In this document: positions 55,577 to 64,000 of the stretch, one piece after another
How positions within the stretch are numbered: position 1 is the stretch's first letter
Layout: each line of letters opens with the position of its first letter
From: Stereum hirsutum FP-91666 SS1
Taxonomy: Eukaryota > Basidiomycota > Agaricomycetes > Russulales > Stereaceae
Direction: 5' to 3'
Assembly: GCF_000264905.1 (NCBI RefSeq)
Contig: NW_006763132.1
Coordinates: 1,424,514-1,488,513, forward strand
DNA: 64,000 bases
Position numbers and translations under genes: made by a program
The notes under the pieces: generated by a model
Told to the model about the DNA's origin: nothing
Database searches by the model: none
The model's input: only the letters and a program-made list of their open reading frames with translations

Positions 55577-58027
55577 ATGTCCACAAAGACAATATCCGTT
55601 CTCGACGAGTCTGAGCTGAAGGACGGCCAGATGTAAGTGCCGCACCCTCGGAAGCAATTCGCGGACAGGGGCTAACTGCATCCCAGGAAGGAGGTTGATT
55701 TTGAAGGCGGAAAAGTCCTCCTCTCTCGCCTCGGAGACAAGGTCTGTTCTCTTGAGCGACAGCTCTCCATGTATCTCACATACAACGACAGATCCATGCA
55801 ACTAGCGCTTTCTGTACTCACTATGGTGCACCGCTTGCGAAGGGCGTGTTGACCGCAGACGGCAGAGTCGTTTGGTGTGCATTTTAATTCCTCCTATTTC
55901 TGCTGAGGTCTCACGACAGCTTCATTGTCCAGTCCCTGGCATGGAGGTCTGTCTGTTTTGAGTACATTGCACTTCATCGCCTGTCTCACCTTTGTGCAGC
56001 TTGCTTCAAGGTCACCAATGGTGACATCGGTTCGTCCATTTCGACTACGTTGTCCTTCTCACAGCTTATACCTCCGTCTCCGCCGCAGAGGATGCTCCCG
56101 CCCCGAATGCAATTCACTCTTTCCAAGCTCACGTAGCTGATGGGAAAGTCCACGTCACAGCAGATCCGATGAAAGCCTCCAAGGAGAACATGTCTCGTTC
56201 CCCACGCCTCCTCGCCACAGGTGCAGAGGTCGGCGGCCCAGGTGTCGTCATCGTAGGAGGAGGTTCAGCCGCATTCCATACCATCGAGAGCTTGAGAGAG
56301 GTCCATACCCTTTTTTGACCATTATCTTCGGAGCTCATGATCCGCGCATTCTTCTCAGCACGGCTATAAAAGTCCCATAACCGTTCTATCACGCGAGGCT
56401 TATGCACCAATCGACCGGTCAGTCGCTTTGTCGCCATGTTTTGATCTCTGTGCTGATCATCGTCCCAGAACCAAGCTGAGCAAAGCTCTCATTACCGACC
56501 CCTCCAAACTCGAGCTACGTAGTGCGGCTGATCTAAAGATCAAATACGGTACCACTCTCCGCACAGGCGTCGTGAGCATCAGTACCTAATTGCCCAGCCA
56601 TACCCTCTTTCTGACATCACCTATCCCGTAGACCGTCACCTCAATAGATATCAAGGCGAAGAAGGTCATTCTAGACAGCGGCAAGGACGCGGTTTCGTAC
56701 GACAAGCTCGTGCTCGCCAGTGGTGGTCTACCTAAGAAACTCCCTGTTGAGGGTTCCGATCTAGAGAACGTGTATGTTCTCAGAGGCGTTCAACAAGCTC
56801 AAGCAATCGATGAAGGTACGAGCCGGGAGAGGAAGCGTTGCATCAGACTCGTCGCTCAACTTTCGACACCATGAATAGCTTGCCAGGAAGGCAAGAATCT
56901 CGTCGTCATAGGCAGCTCGTTCATCAGTATGGAGCTCGTGGTCGCCGTCTCAAAGCGCAAACTCAAGTCTATCCACGTTATCGGCATGGAAGAATACCCC
57001 TTCGAAGCCGTCCTCGGCAAAGAAGTCGGTGCCGGACTCAAAAAGGTGAGAATCATTTCTCCTCATACCCATTATCTACTAGTTTCCTGTAGACTGAAAA
57101 GACTTGCAGTTTCACGAGTCACAAGGGGTTACCTTTCACCCCAAAGCCTCCATCAAGGCCATTCACAAATCTTCTTCAGAACCGAAGAAGGCCTCTTCCG
57201 TCGAACTCGAGTCCGGCGAGAAACTCGATGCGGACGCCGTCATCATGGGCGTAGGCGTCCGACCATCGACAGATTATCTCAAGGAGAGTGGATTCAAGCT
57301 CGAGAAGGATGCCAGCATCAAGGTGGACGAATATTTGAAGGTCATCGGCCATGACGACATCTTTGCCGTGGGCGATATTGCTACCTATCCTGAGTTTGGA
57401 GAGTATAAGAGAATAGAGCACTGGAACGTAAGTGCTGTCTGGTCAGCTTCCGTACTTTATCTTGCTTGAGGCTGACTAGTTCGCAGGTCGCAGGAAACCA
57501 TGGACGAGCTGTCGGTAAGACGCTCGCAGGCGATCCTCAACCTTTCGTCAAAGTCCCAATTTTCTGGAGTGCTCGTGCGTTGTCCTTCCTTCAGGTCGGC
57601 TAACGCGTACTCATTGCATGAATTCGTCTTTCGGTATGCAGAGGGGCAACAGCTTCGATACTGTGGCACCGGCGCAGGTCACGACGACATCATCATCAAA
57701 GGCGACCCAGGCGAGATGAAGTTCATCTCATACTACGTGAAGAAAGGCAAGGTCGTCGCCGTCGCCAGGTCTGCTCTTAATCTTGCATCCTTTTTTGCAC
57801 ATATCTCACGCCGCGAGATACAGCATGCAAAATGACCCCGTTGTTTCGAAATGCTCCGAGCTCATCCGTCTCGGCTTGATGCCTTCCGCGGAGGAGATTC
57901 GTGCCGGCAAGGTTTGTTTCGTCTTGTTGCATTTCAAAGTTCTAGACATTGATTGGCCGTCATCACGCAGGATGTGCTGAGCATAGATACATCCACTACG
58001 AATGCGTTGTCGGCCGTGAAGACTTGA
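55577..58027 (+). CDS. Rieske plus FAD/NAD oxidoreductase, AIFM3/AIF-like
   Basis: [19 protein letters not shown] starts at 55577, and about 13 exons follow. The Rieske [2Fe-2S] domain has [11 protein letters not shown] (Cys-x-His) and, across two introns, CPWHGACF (Cys-x-x-His). The FAD site follows as [19 protein letters not shown], then [20 protein letters not shown]. The NAD site is [18 protein letters not shown], and the second flavin block is [15 protein letters not shown]. The C-terminus [19 protein letters not shown] matches the AIF-type reductase-like domain. About 540 residues. Family members are NAD(P)H-dependent ferredoxin-reductase-like flavoproteins; AIFM3/AIFL proteins combine them with an N-terminal Rieske domain. 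No mitochondrial presequence is evident, so location is open. Confidence 0.92.
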
Positions 58028-58787
58028 GCGGCCTCCGGGACTGAGAGGCTTCATACCAGTGTATGTTGGCGTACGTTGGGTATCAGACGGATGTACTTCT
58101 ATGTGTTTTCTAGCAATGGACTCTCTTGTACAATATATAAGTCACGCACATCGTCCAGCGTCATGCCAGATAAATATGAACGGAAAAGATTTCCCCAGAT
58201 AAAGCAATGACCGGCGCGGTAGGTGTCATTCCGATGGTTGCCCTCCATGCACGAGTGTCTTGCAGTCAGATGGTGTTGGATTTTCGTGAGCGAGAGTGAA
58301 AAAGCACGAAAAATCAGAGGAAAATGGACGAGGGATTGCAATCGCGCTGGTTGGTGAGAACGACTCGCGTTAGGGCAATCCGATGCCCTACGACGAGACA
58401 TGTATTGCACAATTTATACTACTTGTACAGTACATCTAGAATATTCTACAAAATACTATAAACCTGCTCCACTTGCCTGTAAGGGCAAGGAATAACAACA
58501 TGCGGCTGCGCCGCTGACTCAGACTGAATACCGAAACGTATCGAAACGTCTCGCAACGTCGAGCTGCAACTAGCTCGATTCTCAACAGATGGAAAGTACA
58601 GGGCATTCCGTATCACAGGGTCGAGGATAGTTGAACTGCTAAAGTACGGCTGCCAAAACCAGCACCAAAGATACACGAAGTACATAAATAAAAGACATAC
58701 AAAGCACAGCACATATACACCGAAATCCACGCCTCTAAATTGCTGATGTTTTATCCCGCCAGACCAAGCGCTAACGCAAACTCATAC
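58028..58787. other. Convergent intergenic region
   Basis: The AIF-like gene ends from the left and the lyase-kinase fusion ends from the right. No gene is supported. Polyadenylation signals are expected for both but none stands out. Frames at 58099-58730 lack motifs. Confidence 0.5.
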
Positions 58788-61700
58788 TCATACGTACATC
58801 CACCTTCCCCTGTTGGACGCCCACTCGGACAAATCATGTAAGGGCTTCGACTGAAGCGTCGCCCTCAACGGCTCACGGCCGCCCAGTGCGGACTCATCGC
58901 CAGGCGTCTCCGGGGGAGTCTGTGTATGAGCTGTGGCGGTCGGATGGTCGTCGTAGTTGTTAGGATCGTAGGGCGAGAGGATGCCGAGACCAGAACCTCC
59001 GACAGAGGTGAGATAGGGAACGTATCCGTCTTCGGAGAGACGAGCCATGAGGTCCTTTAGAAGGGATTCCTCCATGTCTGTGTGGGCCAATAATATCAGG
59101 CTTGTGATAAAAGAGGGAGCATCGAAGGATACGAACCATCCGGTACAAGTGTGATTGAACAACCGCCTCCTCCGGCACCCGTGAGCTTCGTGCTCAGCCC
59201 GTAAGGGCTCTGTGCCGTCCGAGCTTTTATGATCTCCAAGACCGGGTGTGAAACACCGAGCGACACGAGGTGAGCGTGATTCTCTTCGATCAGGGCCTAC
59301 AGATCACAGAAGTCCAGCAAATCAGTCTAATGTCGTAGTAGGAATGGAAGAAGGTGAATAACGTACGCCCAAGGCAGAGAGCAACGCTGGACGCGACAAC
59401 TCAGGGTCAAGCAGAGCACGACGAGCCTCATCCGTGATGCTCTGGATGGCATCGAGGACCTTGTCAACGACTTCCGGTTCCTAGATATGAAAATCGGTTC
59501 AGCACGACCTAATTCCGTACAAACGAATTCTGAGAACTCACCGCAGCTTTTTTCGCACCAACGCCAGCGACCAGGCTCTTGGTGTCACGAGGAACCCTCG
59601 AGTCAATGAGAAGGAATCGAAGAGACTTGAATCTATATCAAGACTGAGCCAAGCAAAAACGAAGACGATCAATGGGATGTATGCGCACCCGCTGATAGCC
59701 TCCATCCCGGACTTCCTCGTAAACCCGGGCCTAGTGTACGCCAAAGCCCCGCCAAACACGGCCACAGAGTTGTCCACCCCGCTTGGGTTTCCGTGCAGAA
59801 CCTTCTCGGCGACGAACGCCCAGCGGTTGACCTCTTCCGAGATCTCGCTCGGGATGGCACGGCGACCTTGATGGGAAATGTGAATGTGTCCGGGTCCGGA
59901 CGCGTCGGCGGAGGTGGTAGGTGGGGGCAGCGAAGGGAGGTTTACGCGTTGGTGGAGGAGGAGAAGACAAGTTGCGACACAGGTAGAGAACGAGGCTGAT
60001 GAACCGAGACCGGCACCTACAGGAAGAGTGGACCTGACTGTGAAACCGAATGACGGCCTAAAAGTGAATGTCCGGTCAGCCGGTGCAATGCGTGCAAACA
60101 ACATGGCAAATCTGCTTACCGTTCACCTCCGTGGGCCATGCTCATGTACAGGTAAAGGAAGGCGATGGCTGCAGGCTTTGCCTTGTCATTGATCGTTGAG
60201 GGCAAAGCACGCGCTGCGATCGCGTCCACCAACCTCTGGTCCAACACGTCCGGATGAGCGTCGCCCACATTGACACTCGTCACGGCATCCCAAGGCAGCT
60301 CGTCCAACACCCACTCGTGACTGAAATCACCCAGATCCGAGAACTCTATTCCTAGCTTGCCATCGTGACGAGGGGTTGTGAGTCCATAGCAGCGTAAGTC
60401 TACTGACGCAGCGACGGCCGTCTTTCATAAGACATCAACAAATCGAGTCGCATGTATATCAGCAACGGCGCCTTTGATCGACATACGTAGATAAGGGAGC
60501 GTGAGACTCACCACACCGTGTACGACGGCATGCTCTCCAAACAGGATGATCTTTCCAGGGGCGCTGACGAACCACTCACGGTTCTCCTTTGTGCGCCCGG
60601 TGACAGCATTGTCGTTATAAGCCAGCTTCTCGACAGCGCGGCTGATCGAGACAGGCTCCCGTGGTAAGCTAGCGCGCACAAAGTGATGCTCAGTTTCACT
60701 AGCAGAAAGAGTAATAGCGCCAGCCTCCAAAAGAGCGCGCTCAAGATCGTCGAGGAGGTCCGCAGGGTCCTCGATGCCGACGCAAAGACGAATGAGATCC
60801 TCTGGAAGACCGCGAGCAGCACGGATTGCGGGGTCAATAGACGCGTGCCTTTGATCAAGACCACGAACTGCGTTAGCATCTGTTTCGCCTAACATATAGA
60901 TCGACGCTACTCACGACATGACGCAAGGCATACTAATCAAAGAGTTCACACAGCCGAAACTCACGCTGATGCCCCAAAGTCGAGTAGCGCCAACGATGCG
61001 CTCGCTAAGGGCCTTGTCACCAGTCGTGAAACTAAGCACGGCGCCATAGCCCGTCGCGATACGCTCGTGGATTTCCCGACCAGGATGGCTCGAAAGACCG
61101 GGATAGTGCACCTTGAAGCCGAGACGGTCAAGCATGTTGGCGACAGCGAGCGCGGAGGTCTGTTGGCGATCCATGCGGACGGCCAATGTCTTGATACCTC
61201 GGAGCAGGAGGAAAGAGTCGAAGGGACTGAGCGCGTTTCCTACAGAGTTCACGACGAACGCCATTTGCTTTACGCGCCAAAGAACAAAGTCAGTGGTCTG
61301 ACCTGTTCAAAACTAAGACAAGGAGCGAACCTTGTGGAGGTCATCACGGTTGCAGACGATAACGCCGGCCATTAGATCATGATGACCACTGAGGTACTTC
61401 GTCGCGCTGTCATACACGATATCTGCACCGTGCTCGAGAGGTCTCTGCAGGTACGGGCTCATCATGGTGTTGTCCACTACGACGATAGCATCCGGTGCGC
61501 GTTCCTTCACTTCAGCAGCAAGAGTGGCAAGGTCGGCAATCTTCAGCAGAGGGTTTGTGGGACTCTCGAGGAGGACCATCGCTGTCTTTCCGGCCTGTAT
61601 GTATTTGAGGAGGGACGTCGGGTCGGTGGTATCGACGTGATGGACAGTAACGCCGACATGGGTCTTGACATATGTGAGCAAACGATTGGTACCTCCGTAG

Positions 61701-62368
61701 AGGTCGTCTCCTGCGATAATCTCGTCTCCGGGTTTGAGGAGACGGAGAATGATGTCAAGTGCGGCCATGCCGGAGGAGACTGTGATAGCATGGGCGGCGG
61801 ATGATATTTTGGCAATATGGTGCTCTGCAGAACTGGGTGGTGAGCACGACATGAATGCGTTGACGGAGAGGTAATAAAATGAAACGGAATAACGTCTGCG
61901 GTGTATTTCATTGGGTAGGTAGATATATGTGGCACTGGTCAGACCACTTGTGAAACAGCGCCTCCTTGTGCTGACATGATACGTGCGGCCGCAGAGAAGG
62001 TATCAGGGCGACGGGACGTAGAGCAGATATGCGTCGTCCACTATTATCCGGACGCAGACGGAGGCAGGAAAGCAACAAGGATGCGAACGGAAGACATTGA
62101 ACATACCTAGATGACTTCTGGTGGGATTGCCACTTCGCGAGTAATCAAACTCGTTTCCTACACCCTTGAAGGTGGAGGACTGATAAATAGGAACGGAACT
62201 GGACCCGTACTGGTCTTTCATGTCTGGGTTCTCTACGGTCGCACAGAGTGTCGCAAAGCGGTAGGGCTGGCGAGGACGGTGAGGGGACTCAGGCTCTGGA
62301 GTGGGCAGGTCGTGTGGCCCAGTGAGGGACGAGCTGGCCTTTGCCTTTGGGTCTATTGAGGGCGACAT
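58788..62368 (-). CDS. Apparent fusion: cystathionine beta-lyase + mevalonate kinase
   Basis: Starting at MSPSIDPKAKA (62368), exons 62368-62107, 61824-61331, 61267-60915 and the 5' part of 60848-60512 encode a complete PLP lyase: SSVPIYQSSTFKG, FDYSRSGNPTRSHLEHH, SSGMAALDIILRLL, and SATKYLSGHHDLMAG with the PLP lysine. VSFGCVNSLISMPCVMSHAS and IRLCVGIEDPADLLDDLERA complete it. Exon 60848-60512 runs on without stop or Met through about 50 linker residues into WFVSAPGKIILFGEHAVVHG, the first block of mevalonate kinase. Later exons give LPVGAGLGSSASFSTCVATC (ATP loop), EKVLHGNPSGVDNSVAVFGG and TKLTGAGGGGCSITLVPDG. Total about 920 residues. The two activities are methionine synthesis (cystathionine to homocysteine) and mevalonate phosphorylation. 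Whether one polypeptide is made, or a hidden start exists, is open. Confidence 0.82.
60548..60700 (-). other. Linker segment joining lyase and kinase frames
   Basis: After DDLERALLEAG the frame reads AITLSASETEHHFVRASLPR, then AVEKLAYNDNAVTGRTKENR and EWFVSAPGK. No stop codon, no ATG in frame and no convincing splice pair lies between the two enzymes, and there is no room for a terminator or promoter. Confidence 0.75.
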
Positions 62369-62452
62369 TGTGGGGATATGCCGAGCGGGGAGATGGGTGT
62401 ACGGAAGAAAGAGACGACGAGGAACTAATGGGGAGTCAAGGGAGTGCAAGAT
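62369..62452. promoter_or_regulatory. Short divergent spacer, lyase fusion and SWC6
   Basis: The fusion gene (minus) and the SWC6-like gene (plus) start within about 100 bp of each other, so their promoters overlap. No TATA box is seen. Confidence 0.4.
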
Positions 62453-63205
62453 GAAGTTATGGCATGAAAGCGTGGGAAAGGATGGCGAGAGAGTTGTGGA
62501 TTTGCGTAAACCGTTCTTTCTTCTGAACGATGCCTCCCAGGCGACAACGTACGGTTCTTTCGCCACCCCCTCTTCTCGCCACTCATATTTTCCTTCGAAA
62601 GCTGCTCGCAATGCTCAGGCCACTGTCCACTTCGTCGGCGACGACGTCGTCGCCAAGCGCACAAAGCGCCATCTCGACGAACTCGAAGTGCGCCCTACGC
62701 CACCCTTCATCGCCAACTCGCTCACTCGTTCTCTCCTAGCGCTCCAACTACACCGAACCTTCCTCTAGCTCTTACCCTGGTCTTGCAGACGACGATGACG
62801 AACCTGCTGCCAAGTCTGCTAAGGGTCGTGCGCGTCAAGTAATCTCAGACAAGCGTCTCCAGGCGCTGCCAGGTCCAAAGCGCAAGAAGTCGACCATGAA
62901 CGTTCGGTCCGCCGTCCTCTATCCAAAGAGCCTTGCGACGTTGATTGAACAATCCGTACGCTCGCGTTATTCCTCACTTTCTTTACACCCTCACGCTGTC
63001 CTTTTAGGGCATCGCGCACTTGCCACCGAGCGTGCCTACATACCTCACTGCGACCGCCGCGCCACCGAAGGTTCCCCCTCGTGCGCTGTGTTCAGTCTGT
63101 GGCTACTGGGGCCGCTACAAATGCATGAAGTGTGCGATGTCGTATTGCGATCTGAATTGCCAGACGACCCACGACGAGACGAGGTGCGAGAGGCGTGTGT
63201 TGTGA
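62453..63205 (+). CDS. HIT zinc-finger protein Swc6/Vps71 (ZNHIT1), SWR1 complex
   Basis: Exon 1 ends at 62687 (TTYGSFATPSSRHSYF.. KRTKRHLDELE); exons 62740-62955 (SNYTEPSSSSYPGLADDD.. MNVRSAVLYPKSLATLIEQS) and 63008-63205 follow in phase. The C-terminus is a zf-HIT: CSVCGYWGRYKCMKCAMSYC then C..TH.ETRC, the eight metal ligands of Swc6/ZNHIT1. The GIAHLPPSVPTYLTATAAPP lead is also typical. Swc6 is a subunit of the SWR1 chromatin remodeller that deposits H2A.Z. The start is uncertain: the first in-frame ATG before the conserved part reads MKLWHESVG (about 62453), while ATGCCTCCCAGG at 62530 is in another frame. About 230 residues. Confidence 0.85.
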
Positions 63206-63612
63206 GGACTGTTGCCCGAGCTTTTTTCCGTGATACCAACTGGCGCTTGTACTTTTACTTTGATCTGACGAATGATACATGGTTCTCTATGCACCTTGTT
63301 ATCGATCTTCACTGCGTCCGGCGTTGAAACTACCTAGACTAAGTTGGTGGCCCACCGTGGTGCCACCCGTTCGTGCATCGGCCGCCAGAAATTAGAATTC
63401 GGCCGGTGCGAGATCACGTGTGGCGCGGTAAGCGCTCTTCAGTTTGACTCGGGCAACGCCGCGGCATGACTCGATCAAGCTTGGAAACTTTTTGTAGGCA
63501 ATCTTACTGGCCAGCTCCAACTTATAGTCCTTCTCCGCTCTCCCCATCCCCTCTCTCCATCTAACAATTTCTGCCACCCCCTTACACTCATACAACAACC
63601 ACATCTCCTCCA
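63206..63612. other. Spacer with promoter of homocitrate synthase
   Basis: No gene is supported; the minus-strand frames at 63392-63797 overlap the downstream gene and lack motifs. Pyrimidine-rich DNA just upstream of 63613 is typical of a fungal core promoter. Confidence 0.45.

Positions 63613-64000
<388 letters not shown>

Noticed and set aside
60508..60879. Separate mevalonate kinase start in an overlapping frame
   Set aside because: That frame reads hydrophobic out-of-frame sequence and never joins the SAPGKIILFGEH block; it is a shadow.
62530..62739. SWC6 start at ATGCCTCCCAGGCGA
   Set aside because: This ATG is in a different frame from the conserved TTYGSFATPSSR region and leads to a low-complexity frame without homology.

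Overview
This window looks like genomic DNA of a mushroom-forming basidiomycete (Agaricomycetes). Genes are split by many 50-70 nt GT-AG introns. The conserved genes are fungal in type (fungal NDUFB10, Swd2, Rpb5, Swc6, homocitrate synthase). The mobile elements (KDZ with TET/JBP, several hATs, LTR retroelements) are the kind that accumulate in this class. About 47 kb of repeat-rich DNA adjoins about 16.5 kb of compact core genes. No rRNA, CRISPR or prokaryotic feature was seen.

Layout. 1-12.4 kb is AT-rich, mostly non-coding and repetitive. It holds a dispersed repeat with copies in both orientations, including an inverted pair near 1.75 and 11.3 kb. It also holds a 1.7 kb element with about 400 bp inverted arms at 4.56-6.25 kb, a TC microsatellite, one or two decayed genes of unknown function, and a truncated non-autonomous hAT. 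12.9-16.3 kb carries a PIF/Harbinger transposase fragment and a decayed hAT transposase. 16,447-26,078 is a 9.6 kb hAT with near-perfect 8 bp target duplications. Its transposase is dead, and it is riddled with insertions: a 1.8 kb non-autonomous hAT with its own perfect duplication, a TA-flanked MITE, two solo LTRs in opposite orientation, and an LTR-like fragment.

26.1-43.2 kb is the most interesting part. It is a candidate 17 kb KDZ-superfamily transposon bounded by inverted arrays of the palindrome CATTATAATG and, slightly further out, by a 9 bp direct repeat. It encodes a KDZ transposase with a CxC2-type cysteine cluster and a TET/JBP-family 2-oxoglutarate/Fe(II) DNA dioxygenase with its key residues intact. 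It also carries a protein with two RNase H1 N-terminal-like (hybrid-binding) modules, a large Ser/Thr/Ala-rich protein, and at least one or two further unknown genes. Two of its promoter regions carry triplets of ACGCGT, the MluI cell-cycle box bound by MBF in fungi. This suggests, as inference, that the cargo is expressed at G1/S. The transposase frame appears broken by one base in exon 4.

43.2-45.3 kb holds a second TA-flanked MITE and a complete 1,213 bp non-autonomous hAT with a perfect 8 bp duplication and an internal tandem array. From about 47.5 kb the DNA is core genome: complex I NDUFB10, a TRAP-alpha/IRC22-like ER protein, Swd2, Rpb5, a sesquiterpene synthase, a Rieske/AIF-like oxidoreductase, an apparent fusion of cystathionine beta-lyase with mevalonate kinase, Swc6/ZNHIT1, and the 5' end of homocitrate synthase. 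The mevalonate kinase (isoprenoid supply) lies close to the terpene synthase. The lyase (methionine) and homocitrate synthase (lysine) are amino-acid biosynthesis genes.

All gene models were made by eye from reading frames and splice consensus. Exon edges are provisional, and two apparent single-base frameshifts (KDZ transposase, Rpb5) may be sequence errors.
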